NCBI RefSeq assembly: GCF_964340395.1
Contig: NC_135565.1
Location: forward strand, 9,288,742-9,352,741
Reading direction: 5' to 3'
From: Glandiceps talaboti
Taxonomy: Eukaryota > Hemichordata > Enteropneusta > Spengelidae
DNA: 64,000 nucleotides
The translations under genes were made by a program, and so were the position numbers. Numbering within the stretch: position 1 is the first letter of the stretch; every line of letters starts with the position of its first letter. The notes under the pieces were generated by a model. The model had not been told where the DNA came from and ran no database searches. It saw only the letters and a program-made list of their open reading frames with translations. Positions 1 to 38,550 of this stretch are shown here, piece by piece.

Positions 1-148
1 ACCAACTTTTTCACAATCTCGATACAAGTGTGATATGAGAGATAAAGAGAGTACCACTAGTGCCATAAACAGGCTAAGAGTTAGCTGGTATTGTATTTAT
101 GAGAGACTGATACATACTAACGATATATGAATTTGACCTTTTTTTTAG

Positions 149-26565
<26,417 letters not shown>

Positions 26566-28100
26566 AAGTTTGATACAATCTGGAGAATGACAAGTGGAAC
26601 TGAAACACATTGGATCGTGCCTTCTAAATTGTGATAAGGACACATTACAAAGGACACTGTTGTGTTGTTGTTCCAATGAACATTAAAAAAAACTCTACTT
26701 TTGGTGCAGAATTTTTCAACAGCAGAAAAAAAAAATACTTTTGATTTTATCAAGCCATTTTGCAATAATCAATTTTGTATATTTATATGATTCAGCTGCA
26801 GTTGTACAGCCATGTTTGTACTTAAAAGCATTTGTCATGTGACTTAATGCCTTTGTCATGTGACTTAACAGGTGACTATCATGTGACGGTCATGTAATAT
26901 GAGAATTTATTGCCTAGATTTGACAGGAGGGAAGTTTTTGATGATTGAAATCAGATGGCAACATTATTTTGCATAAATTATTTGACATCTATAAAGTAGG
27001 GTTAATGAATTTTGTATAATGTATTTACAAATTGTGTAGATATATTTAAGTTTATTCCAAAATCACCGTGTTTTTAAAAAAAAAAATACAGCTTACAATT
27101 GTATTATTTCAAGTTTAATTTACCTTGGTTATTTTATTTTTTGGAGAAAAATTTAAACATTTTACAGTCTTTTTATGTTTTAGTTTTTACCTCTGTATTA
27201 TCACTGTTGCCATAGTAATCATATGATGAATGCTGTCTAGTCTCACCAAAAGGGGAAAAGAATCTGCATATGAGTAGGATACACTCCTGTAGAAATCAAG
27301 CTATGTGCAAGCTTAAGATACACACAAACTGTATGCAGCTACGCGAGAAAAAACTTGTTGCAAGACTAATACATAGTTGTTGTTACATGAACAAGAACTG
27401 TAATTACTTATTAGTAACATTTCAGCTGTCCTGGCTTTGTCAAACTGCTAATCAGCAAAGCCAGCAAACAGACAGTTTGACAAAGTCCGTTGATCTGAAC
27501 AGACAAAAAGAAACTTTTCAGTAATTAGAACCTGTGGTCATGTAATAAAAACTTTGTATTACCATTACATTACTGATCTAATAATAGTTTTACCGTGTGT
27601 CTTATCATAGTTTGCCTGTAGCATGATTTCCTTAGTAGTATATATGTAAAGCAGCTTTGGTAACTATAGTAACTATTATGCAAATGTCTCAATATGATTT
27701 TGGTTTTCTTAGAATTTCTGGCTTACTATTAGAACTGTTATTTCAAAAAACAAAGTATATTAGACCGTTCATTTTATTTCTTCTTCATCAGCGTTATTTT
27801 TACAACAGTTAAATAGTATAAATACCTTTACTCTATAATTTCATATTATTTTCACAACTGAATTTGTTTTCAGTCTTAAAAAGTTCATCTGCTAGTCTGA
27901 GGTACAGGCTTATGTAAACTATCTTCTGATTGGATGAGGTCTTCAGTTCTGCCAATCAGAAAGAGTGCGACAAGCCCAAATTGTTTATAAATTGTATCGT
28001 TAGAGCTGTTACTTTTGTAAAGTCATTTGTAAGAAATTTATATAAAAATGCTTCAAAGTAAAATACTCTTCATGTAGAATACACCTCGGAAATAAACTCT
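26566..28100 (+). other. probable LRP4 3' UTR and flank
   Basis: AT-rich non-coding sequence after the LRP4 stop. AATAAA hexamers lie at 27544-27549 and 28091-28096; either could be the polyadenylation signal, so the UTR end is not decided. A 13-bp inverted repeat lies at 27435-27447 / 27473-27485. No further gene seen. Confidence 0.4.
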
Positions 28101-28518
28101 TAACAACTTTTGCTGTTACTTTGTTCAAGAAGACTCCAACCTTTTCTCAGTTAAAATCAATTTAAAAAATACAGGGTCGCCGTACAAATTTTTTGAAATA
28201 GAGGTGAAATAATATCAAAAATTTAGTCATTTAAGAATCCAATATGGCCACCATCCAATATGGCCACTGAAAACTATTGTAAGAGAAGATAAAAGGTTGA
28301 CAGTTTCCTTTAAAACAAGATGGTGACACCTAAATTTCTATCATTATTTCAAAAGGACTGGGTACAAGCCTTCATGCGGTAAAGTTTTGGAGAGAATTGT
28401 CGTGGAGACAATCGTTTTAGAGAGAATTGTCCCTGAGGTGTATTCTGCCTTAATAAAGAAATCTCAGTTACCATGACAATGGTAGTACTGTGATGGTTCC
28501 ATTGACAGTTCACATGGT

Positions 28519-28862
28519 TTAAAGTGACCTAATGGATGAGAAATTGGAATTTATTTTGGATTTTTAATTTATAAAATAATTTTATCGTGGCGTCCTACTT
28601 AAAAAATCGATGTGAAACGACATTGACAAAGTCTGTGCTTATAACTCAATAAATTGCAAAAAGCTAAAAATGTGTAAAAGAGTTTGTTATTGTACGTACG
28701 ATAGCAAACATTTTACACATTAAGTAGTATTTTGCAATTTATTGAGTTACAAACACAGACTTTGTCAATGTTATTTCACATTGATTTTTCACCATGATAA
28801 CATTGTTATATGAATTAAAATTCCAAAATAAAATACCAAATTTTCAGCCATATAGCTATTTC
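28519..28862. mobile_element. palindromic MITE family A, full but diverged copy
   Basis: The arms pair along most of their length (GACATTGACAAAGTCTGTG with CACAGACTTTGTCAATG; AACTCAATAAATTGCAAAA with TTTTGCAATTTATTGAGTT). The centre holds TTATTGTACGTACGATAG. Same family as 56285-56627; the ends are more diverged. Confidence 0.8.
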
Positions 28863-29680
28863 AATTTGAAATTTTGATCCAAACCGATACACGTTGTCAG
28901 CAGAAATTCCTCGACGAGAAAGACGTACAAACAGATGAAAATGAAAACAGTTGATTAATAGATATACTTTGTTTTTGCCTCAGAGAATATATTTATGTAA
29001 AAGAAAAAAAGCCAGTATTGTTTTATATACAGCTATACTACTTAATTTACTAACCAGGAAAAGTGTACAAATATTTAGTGTATATTTGTTGATGACCTAA
29101 GTGGTATTGTTTAAGGTAACGGAGCCCTCTAGGTTTGTGCTAAAAGATGTACTTTATGTATCCAGTCGGCAGCAATATGCTACAAATTTTGTTTGTTCAA
29201 AAATGAATGACCTAGGTGGTATGATACAAGATAGAAGGACTGCTTAGGTTATTAGATATTGTATTTGATTATCCAACTCACTTAGGGGGGGTTTTAAAGT
29301 GTTTTTACAAGTTTGTAAGTAGTTTGCTTGAAAAGTTATATTTACACAAATTATATTTGAATGGCATTAACTACATAATACAATGAACTTATGCAAAATA
29401 GACTTAATATTCATCACCATGGCAACCATCATTGAAAATTATGCAAATATATATTTAGAATACAGGCAGTATCCTGTCACAACAATAATAGAGTTATGCA
29501 AATATTGATTTCAGAATAAATTTGCCATAATTCTTCCGACTTAGTGGTCAACGTTCAAACAGTTGCGATATTTTACATTTTATTATCATTTTCAATGATG
29601 TTGACATTGTTCACCGTGACAAAAAAATCCATTATTTTATCAATAAAATATACAAAGTACATGATCAGTATTTTTGTTGT
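28863..29680. other. intergenic, nothing recognised
   Basis: AT-rich sequence between the family A MITE and the 63-bp satellite. No gene, RNA or clear repeat family seen. Confidence 0.5.
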
Positions 29681-29689
29681 TCTGTGTTT

Positions 29690-30660
29690 GTGTTTATATC
29701 AATGATGTATAGTGACCAGTTTGTTATAACCTGTGAAAAAACACCGGTGTTTACGTTTCTACCAATGATGTATAGTGACCAGTTTGTTACAACCTGTGAA
29801 AAAACACCGGTGTTTACGTTTATATCAATGATGTATAGTGACCAGTTTGTTATAACCTGTGAAAAAACACCGGTGTTTACGTTTATATCAATGATGTATA
29901 GTGACCAGTTTGTTACAACCTGTGAAAAAACACCGGTGTTTACGTTTATATCAATGATGTACAGTGACCAGTTTGTTACAACCTGTGAAAAAACACCGGT
30001 GTTTGCGTTTATATCAATGATGTATAGTGACCAGTTTGTTATAACCTGTGAAAAAACACCGGTGTTTACGTTTATATCAATGATGTATAGTGACCAGTTT
30101 GTTACAACCTGTGAAAAAACACCGGTGTTTACGTTTATATCAATGTTGTATAGTGACCAGTTTGTTATAAGCTGTGAAAAAACACCGGTGTTTACGTTTA
30201 TATCAATGATGTATAGTGACCAGTTTGTTATAACCTGTGAAAAAACACTGGTGTTTACGTTTATATCAATGATGTATAGTGACCAGTTTGTTATAACCTG
30301 TGAAAAAACACTGGTGTTTACGTTTATATCAATGATGTATAGTGACCAGTTTGTTATAACCTGTGAAAAAACACCGGTGTTTACGTTTATATCAATGATG
30401 TATAGTGACCAGTTTGTTATAACCTGTGAAAAAACACCGGTGTTTACGTTTATATCAATGATGTACAGTGACCAGTTTGTTATAACCTGTGAAAAAACAC
30501 CGGTGTTTACGTTTATATCAATGATGTATAGTGACCAGTTTGTTATAACTTGTGAAAAAACACCGGTGTTTACGTTTATATCAATGATGTACAGTGACCA
30601 GTTTGTTATAACCTGTGAAAAAACACCGATGTTTGTGTTTATACCAATGATGTATAGTGA
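29690..30660. repeat. 63-bp minisatellite, ~16 units, open on both strands
   Basis: Units of TATATCAATGATGTATAGTG, ACCAGTTTGTTATAACCTGT, GAAAAAACACCGGTGTTTAC plus GTT: 63 bases, a multiple of three. Each unit holds the perfect palindrome AAACACCGGTGTTT. Because neither unit strand has an in-frame stop in one frame, 344- and 368-codon reading frames run through; I do not consider them genes. The array is very homogeneous (few single-base differences), so it is young or homogenised. Confidence 0.95.
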
Positions 30661-30900
30661 CCAGTTTCTTATTCCCGATGCACAATCATGGGTCTCATGG
30701 ATTTTTGTTAGCCCGTAATGGGCACCAGACAGACATCTGGATATACGCCTCAGCAGTGAGATTCTGGGCAACCCATGTTATGATGGATTGTATACTCCCC
30801 AGGGAGTTGTGGCTCTATAGGTCTGTGTCTGGGTAATAATTGTAAAGCACTTTGAGCACAGAGTGGGAAAGTGCTATGTAAAAACTAACATTGTAATATT
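30650..30900 (+). mobile_element. SINE-like copy abutting the 63-bp satellite
   Basis: Shares GGATTGTATACTCCCCAGGG and TTGTAAAGCACTTTGAGCAC plus AGAGTGGGAAAGTGCTATG with the inverted copy at 43952-44275, in the same order. Ends in an AT-rich tail. Confidence 0.65.
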
Positions 30901-31860
30901 GTTATACATATATCCTACATGTATGCAACAAGTTATAAATTTACAAACAAAAAGGCATTTTTCCGTCTTTCAAAAAACTCGCTAAAGATACACACCCTTG
31001 AAAAGACAAACTAAATATATCTTGTTCGCAGTCGTAAATTGTAAACTGTCAGGTGCAGTCAATGAGCAGATAGGTAGGTTTCATTAATTATATATACCGA
31101 GGTATATTGTTCCAGACCAAAAATGATGTTTTTAACAGAATCTCCCCCCCCCCCTCCACCTTAAAAAAATTGTGGAGGGTGTTTAGCTGTTCTTATGTGC
31201 CCTCCCACTTTTAATGAAGGATATCTGCCCTCCTTCCCACTGAGTTTCAGCTTGCCTGCCAGCCCACTGCCCACCCAATTGATGTACCCACCCTACAACA
31301 GCAAAATATTGATGTACACAATATTTCCACAATTCTATGTTTTCTCCTTCCACTGTATCAAAACCAGGACTTCCCCAACAGGATAGCTTTTCCTTGTTTG
31401 CTCCCCCCCCCCCCCCGCTACCGATCAAAAAAATTACCCGGCCACGTGCACTGAAAAATTGCATAAGATTAAGAATAGCATTTTTGACTGCATCTGCAAG
31501 TGTAACGATGAAAGTACAAAACCTATCATAGGTATACTAATTTAATCTGTCTCACATTGAGGGAGAAATGACACGACGTACGTATACTAGCTTACGGTGT
31601 AAGACATATATAGGTAGCAACTGGAGTAAAGATCTAGATACATAGACTGAAATATCTTTCCACAAAGGGAGGAATAATCACAGGAACGCGTAATGTTACC
31701 AGGATTGAGGGTTATTATACCATCGACAGATACAAACTGTTGAATAATGTTGCTATGAATAAGCGTATTCAAGTAAGGTGCGGAATTATGTATTAGCCAG
31801 TTCAGAAAATGTAGCTAGAAGTTTCGAAATCTACATTAGTTAAGTTAGAGATGTCTAACC
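30901..31860. other. intergenic, C-runs only
   Basis: No gene recognised. Short C homopolymers at about 31143-31154 and 31405-31416. AT-rich otherwise. Confidence 0.45.
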
Positions 31861-31869
31861 ATTATGATC

Positions 31870-32800
31870 TAACTCTAAATCTAAACTTTACAAACTATCG
31901 ATCCACTATTTAGACGAACTAAATATCGTTCTAAACTTTATAAACTATCGGCTATTTAGACGATCTAAATATCGTTCTAAATCTAATAAACTATCTAAAC
32001 TTTACAAACTATCCACTATTTAGACGAACTAAATATCGTTCTAAACTTTATTAACTATCGGCTATTTAGACGATCTAAATATCGTTCTAAATCTAATAAA
32101 CTATCTAAATTTTACAAACTATCCACTATTTAGACGAACTAAATATCGTTCTAAACTTTATAAACTATCGGCCATTTAGACGATCTAAATATCGTTCTAA
32201 ACTTTATAAACTATCGGCCATTTAGACGATCTAAATATCGTTCTAAACTTTATAAACTATCGGCCATTTAGACGATCTAAATATCGTTCTAAACTTTATA
32301 AACTATCGGCTATTTAGACGATCTAAATATCGTTCTACTCTTTATAAACTATCCACTATTTAGACGATCTACTAAATATTGTTCTAAACTTTATAAACTT
32401 CGTAAAGTATTTATACTTTCTAACAAATATCGCTCTAAATTTTATAAATTAACCATCCTTTTAGACAGACCGTCTTCAGTGAAAAATGTTTTATATCCTC
32501 AATAAGCCTATTTAGACGATCCAAATATCATCCGCTAATTAGACGTTATAAACCGTTAGTCCCTTAGTTCGAGTGAAAACAAAAAGTTTTACAGGGATAT
32601 ATCCGCTAATTATCCCATTTAAATATCGTTCTAAACTTTATAAACTTTACAAAATATCCGCTAATTAGTCCCTCGTGAAAACAGTTTTACAAGGATATAT
32701 CCGCTAATTATCGGAGCTTAATATCGTTCTAAACTTGATAAAGTATCGGCTATTTAGTCGATCTAATTATCGTTCCATGTTTGAATTATCCCTTATTTAG
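31870..32800. repeat. ~46-bp AT-rich satellite
   Basis: Repeated phrase CTATTTAGACGATCTAAATA, TCGTTCTAAACTTTATAAAC, TATCGG (46 bases) with variants and a longer composite unit. Copies are cleanest from 31990 to 32350 and decay toward 32800. Near 32676 and 32893 a segment (GTTTTACAAGGATATATCCG and its reverse complement) forms an inverted pair. Confidence 0.85.
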
Positions 32801-34270
32801 GCGGACCACAGATAATGGCCCCCTCCACTGTCTGTGTGTAAACATAGCATCGCTACTTATAAAATTTAGAACCGTTTTTATAGATCGATTCGGCTAATTA
32901 GCGGATATATCCTTGTAAAACTTTCAACTGTTTGTTTACCCAGTTACACAGCTATACGCACAAGTAAATGTGTAAGAATATATAGAATATTGAATTATCG
33001 CTTCTTCGAAAAAGAATTATTGCAATGTCTGGGGAAAATGGTCGTAAAAGCTATCCACTCACTGTTTTCAAGACACCGTCGATACAGCATTTCATTTTCA
33101 TACATCAGAAAACTAAAAATATGAAACATATTTCCATACTCGTCATGTGATCACAGTATCACAGCACATACTCACTTTTCTGATAAATATCGCTGCAGAT
33201 GGACAGTTTGTTGATCGTCCTTTGCATTGGCAAAGACTCCTTTGTTACAGTAATAATCAAATGAAAGCTCATCAGACATGTTCCATGTATGATTTGACTA
33301 CACTACCTGCAACTGGCCCGGACATTTTATTATTCATCAAATAACCACAGATATATTCACTAAAAAATGGTCACTTATTTATATAAAGACATAGTATCCG
33401 TTAATTAGTAGTCATTATCTTTAGGAAGTGTACATGTAGTGGCAAGTTTAAATCTTGAGCGAAAACTAGGATGTGAATCTGTCACCATGTTAAAAGTGTA
33501 CTAGTTGTAACTGGAGTATCATTTCTCGATCTGACAACCACAAAATACAATCACTGAAATTAGTTAAAATACCAAAAATTAGACATTGTACATAATCAGT
33601 GGTCAATATTACACATAAGTAGTACAGAAACAGGGTGAAATTATGATCGCCGTCGAGGGCGCTGATTCTTGGGTGTGGACACTAAAATCAATTTGATTTG
33701 ACTGATCGTGTGTACAGCAACAAAACTACATTTATCCTCAGATGATGCAACACTGATCGTGTTTTACGATACTTAGGAATAAGTGATTGTATCTATAAAA
33801 AAAAAATTTGCCAAAGAAAATACGTTTCAGTTGCAACTATAGTAACTGTGCAGCTTTCAAAGCTACAATAAATACGTTCACATAGGGTTATTGACTATTA
33901 CATTGCAATGTAGGACGAAATGGGTGATACATACATTTAGGTAATTTCCACTAAAAGTCTTGTTTGCAAAATTGCACATAGACAAACCGTAAGGTTATAC
34001 AGGGGTGAGTGACTTGATTTATCGTGTGTTCAGCAACAAAAATATGTGGTGATTGTATTTATAAAAAAAAAAAATCAAAGAAAACACGTTTCAGTTGCAA
34101 CATTTAGGTAATTTCCACTACATTGTAAAGGTTGTCAGATCAGAGACATCGAAGTCTTGTTTGTAGAATCACACAAAGACAAACTGCAAGTTTATACAGG
34201 GGTGAGTGACCTGGAGTCGACAGGTCAGACAGTCTGACTTGTATAGAGTTGATTTAAATCTATGTCTGTC
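32801..34270. repeat. intergenic with one diverged local duplication
   Basis: Two copies of a segment with ACAAACCGTAAGGTTATACA-type sequence and CAGGGGTGAGTGAC, plus TTATCGTGTGTTCAGCAACA, lie around 33700-34030 and 34020-34215. No gene recognised. Confidence 0.5.
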
Positions 34271-34276
34271 ATGGTT

Positions 34277-34380
34277 AGTCTGTAAGGTACGCCGTGACGG
34301 GGCGCCCTCAAACATCAGGCAACCCCTAACTCCTAGAGGAGGCCGGTGAGGGCGAAACGTCACGACGTATCTTACAGTCT
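34277..34380. mobile_element. MITE family B, 104 bp
   Basis: Ends AGTCTGTAAGGTACGCCGTG and CACGACGTATCTTACAGTCT are imperfect inverted repeats; the inside has GGGCGCCCTCAAACATC and GGCCGGTGAGGGCGAAACGT. Near-identical copy at 62138-62249, diverged copies at 36677-36879, and related ends in the 57.1-kb and 58.3-kb tandem arrays. Confidence 0.75.
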
Positions 34381-34559
34381 ATGTCATGGTATGAAGTAGA
34401 AATATTGATCTCCTTATACATATTATAAGATATCGATGTTTGTACAGTAAAGGACATTCTCACCAGGAATAAACGTTTTGCATTTGTGTGACAGTCATCT
34501 GTGTAATAAAAGTGAGTTTGGTTCTTTATAGGACATTCATTGAAGTCTTTTAGATTGGT

Positions 34560-35050
34560 TCTTCATTTATGCTTCATTTACATATCTGTCAATATTGCAC
34601 CATTTCCATGTTGATTGGGTGTGTACTTCATTTGCAATTTTTAATAATTTACATTGACTCGTCATTTGCATATGTCAATTGGTGCTACATTTGCATAACT
34701 CAATTTGTACATCATTTGCATATGTCAATTGGTGCTACATTTGCATAACTATCAATTTGTACATCATTTGCATGTCAATTGGTGCCCCATTTGCATAACT
34801 ATCAAATTGTACATCATTTACATGTCAATTGGTGCCCCATTTGCATAACTATCAAATTGTACATCATTTACATGTCAATTGGTGCTTCATTTACATAACT
34901 ATCAATTTGTACATCATTTACATGTCAATTTGTGCTATATTTGCATATGTCAATTGGTGCTACATTTGCATAACTATCAATTTGTACATCATTTGCATAT
35001 GTCAATTGGTGCTTCATTTGCATATCTGTCATATATTGTACATCATTTCT
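34560..35050. repeat. ~55-bp tandem repeat rich in ATTTGCAT octamers
   Basis: Eight or nine units built from TGTCAATTGGTGCTACATTT, GCATAACTATCAATTTGTAC and ATCATTTGCATA. By eye about 11 exact ATTTGCAT octamers (reverse complement of ATGCAAAT, the POU/Oct motif). Confidence 0.9.
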
Positions 35051-35689
35051 TATGGTCCTCTTTTATTGGAGTTTTATTAAACATATATTTTGCTGATATC
35101 TTCGTAAAACCTTGTACAAACAGTTATAGCTGGTCATAAGACTGTCAATGGAAATCTCAGGCTGCAGGACAGGTCATTTTTTTGGACAAGTCTAGTGATT
35201 GGACGAGTTCATAAATGGCATGAATTTCTGCCCAGTTTGACAAAAATTGACAAATCTGGAATATGAAACTATTGTAGACTAGTAAAAGGTCTGCTTGATA
35301 AACACTCATATCATGTACACGACAGGATAATATGTAAATCACAACATACAACATTGGTTTTTTTAGTAAGGTGTTATTTTATTTTTATTGTACATAATTC
35401 CCATAATTACATTTTTGACAATCACAATTACTACAAGGTGTGTTTTGGAAGGTAATTAAATCATGCGAGTAGAAATTTTGACACCATGCTTTGAATACAA
35501 CTCCATCTATGTATCATGCTAGATTTTAAAGCGATCAAAAGATGAGAGAGTCTTGCAAGACATTTGTTAAAAATTACATGTACCCAATACTTATCATGTA
35601 GGGTTGTGATTAATGTTTTTTTTATTAATGATATGAAAAATGTTGTGAAAGTTAGAGAGGAATGATATCGTGTTTACTGTAGTTTGTCA

Positions 35690-36195
35690 GATAATCTGAT
35701 TGGTGCATTCCTACCACCATGGAATCTGATTGGTGCATTTCTACCACTATGGAATCTGATTGGTGCATTTTAGGCCATTTGCATAATGGTTAACATTGAA
35801 CATCTGCTCAAGAATTTTCATGTGTTCTATACATAATTTTGAGTATCTAACATTGTGAATTTCGTGAAAATTGTTAAATCTTTCTACAGATATAGTGGGA
35901 CTTGTAAAAAAGTAGTCTAAAACTCAACCAGATTAGTCTTACCAGAAGTCTGACTGCAGATAATATTCAACATTTTTGCATCTACATTTTACACTTCCTA
36001 ACAAAGGAAATGCATCAATGCGATTGGTTGGTTGCTGACCAGGTGACCTTCAAAGTCAACCAATAATCACTTAAGTTACATTGCAATGCAGATGCTCATC
36101 TACATTTACACTTCGTAACAAGTACATGCATCAATACGATTGGTTGGTTGCTGACCATGTGACATTCAAAATCAACCAATAGTCACATTGCAATG
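35690..36195. repeat. short local duplications
   Basis: Three copies of AATCTGATTGGTGCATTYCT (35694-35770), and two copies of a ~115-base segment holding CATCAATGCGATTGGTTGGT and GCTGACCAGGTGAC (about 35980-36100 and 36100-36200). No gene between 35051 and 36670. Confidence 0.75.
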
Positions 36196-36676
36196 CAGAT
36201 CTTCATTCTAAGTCTGCCCAATGGTAAAACACTTCCATCATTTGGACAACAGATGTTACAAATTCCATATTGACTTATTTCATGTTAACAATCTGAACAA
36301 GTTTCTGATTATTGACACCAATATATAGATAAACAGAAAACGATTTCCAGATACAAAACTGTTTATATATAGGAAATAGAATATATCTACACATACAATG
36401 GAAGATACAAAATTCACCCAAAATACAAATCTATTCAAAAAATATAATAGGAAAAAAAATGAACATTTCATAGGCAAGAAAGAGAGATGGCAAGAAAATA
36501 GTAACAAAACAAGTCAATTCCTGAACTCAACTTTGAAATTGATTATAACTGAAAAACAGTAGTTTAGTAGAAAATTTAGAAAATAAAAAATAAAATTGAA
36601 TAACAGTATTTACTTAATGTAATACATTTGTGTAATTACTCTGTGTATTTCGTTCATACTCTTCACAGTGGAATGT

Positions 36677-36879
36677 AGACTGTACGATACGTCGTGTCAT
36701 TCCACCCTCACCAGCCTCCTCTCACCAGCCTCCGGTTGGCAATTCTAGAAAAATTCCAGTTCGACACAGATGCGAGAGAGGTTGACTGATGTGTGAGGGC
36801 GCCCTGTCATGGCATACCTTACAGACTAGGGGTTGACTGATGTGTGAGGGCGCCCTGTCATGGCGTACCTTACAGACTA
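36677..36879. mobile_element. MITE family B, diverged copy with duplicated right end
   Basis: Starts GACTGTACGATACGTCGTG and ends twice with GGGCGCCCTGTCATGGCRTA followed by CCTTACAGACT (about 36801-36829 and 36850-36878). Confidence 0.6.
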
Positions 36880-38484
36880 CTTGGAATGTAGTTACTAAAA
36901 TATGACATATTGTGTACTATTCAGTCAGTCACAGTAAGGGCTGACATGGCATCGCAACTTGTTGTATTTTACAGACTTCACGAAATGTGTAAAAGTAAAA
37001 AAATTGATTTTTATCATTGACGTCCCCATAAATTGTAATCTCTAGATGAAATGAATTACAGCACATGATGTTCCACAGTGCTTTATGCCAATATTGAGTA
37101 AATACTGCCATCATGATTGAGAGTGAACCGATGATTCTTACAGTAACATATGAATCTCAACTGGTACCCTATAAATCTTTTGTGAGAAAACCCACTGGGA
37201 TTATCTTTGTTTACAAATAACATTTACAAGTTTACTAGCTGAGAACAGATATGAGATTATGATAAACATGATTTCTATATTTTCAGTATGTACAAAAACC
37301 TTGATTTAACAGTCATAGATATAACATAGACCAATATAGACAAATGGTCTATTCAACAGAGAATATTTATAGCAGATTGATCTATAGACAAGTGGTCTAT
37401 ACAGCTCAGACCAATGTCTGGATACTGGGTGTATAAGTCTATACAACATAAACTATAGAAGCGATCTATACAACACTGACCAATTATAGAAAGAATGGGT
37501 GTACAAAACTATACAATACATACTTGAAATTCTTGAGTACATACAAATCTACAGAGTGTATACAAAAAAAACCTGTCAGCCTCATTAAAATGTTACATCA
37601 CATAATAACATGCAAGTCTTTACTTTCATTTAGGATTCTATATTTCAGTCATTTTCTTTGTGTTCATGGATCCAATGGTGTTTTCATTATGGACATGTGT
37701 TTTTGCTGGGGTTGGGGAACCATGGTAACAGAAGGAGGGGGGGGGGGGTATGGTAAACTGCCATAATTTCCAAAGCATGATGGGAAACCTTGGTAAAATG
37801 ATTCAACAAATAAACTGATACATTAGTAGACATTTGTCAAAGTTTTCCAGTTCCCTATTACAGAGAATTTTTGATACGAGTGTCACAAAGGTAAAGTCTA
37901 TCTCAGTCCCAACTCATTTATCAATTCTACTGCTATCTTAGTGATTATTTCAATGTAATGGAAAGAAATCAAAATATACTAGAACTATTTACTGAGTTCC
38001 TTCAGAATTATGGTAGAAAACACCAGCATTTGGAAAACACAAAATGTATCAAATTTCAACCCCCCCCCCCCCCCCCATGTTACTAGTATTTGAAAGCCTT
38101 GGCAAAATACTGATTGATTCAAATTTTGAGAGATACTTTTTATAGTATGCATGTCAATATCAAATATTTTCCCAGGCAAAGATCCTTTTTTCAAGCTAAT
38201 GCACAAAAAATACACTTTTCTATTTTCAAATGTTTAAAACAAAGGCACGTGAAATTTTGTATGTTTGTTTTAAAATACATCAAAAATATAAACAAGATTG
38301 GTAACTAATTTTAATTGTTGTGTATTCTGTGAACTACAAATTGACTTGAAGGTGAACTGTGAATATCGAACACAAAGAAAATGAGAAATATCTTCCAAAT
38401 GACACTTACATGATAGGTATCCATGGTAATAGTGCTAGTGAGTAAATATGACTAAATTTCCATGGCGACTAGTCACCTAGGCGA
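36880..38484. other. intergenic / tetraspanin 3' flank
   Basis: Recurring GATCTATACAACACTGACCA-like phrases at 37320-37510, a G-run at 37737-37748 and a 17-base C-run at 38060-38076. It probably includes the 3' UTR of the tetraspanin (minus strand); I could not fix a polyadenylation signal. Confidence 0.4.
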
Positions 38485-38550
38485 CTAGACGTACTTGCCA
38501 GCCTTTCTAACTTCACAGCAAAGGAAGAGAGCAAAGATCATTCCCAATAA
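38485..38550 (-). CDS. tetraspanin last exon and stop
   Basis: 21 codons plus TAG at 38487-38485, acceptor TTCATTGCAG. Encodes LLGMIFALFLCCEVRKAGKY plus V. CC after the helix is a usual tetraspanin palmitoylation site. Confidence 0.91.
   Translation of the reverse strand, partial: LLGMIFALFLCCEVRKAGKYV

Noticed and set aside
29684-30771. Two long reading frames (344 aa plus, 368 aa minus) as genes
   Set aside because: They are the same 63-bp satellite read on both strands, without splice or start context and without similarity to known proteins.
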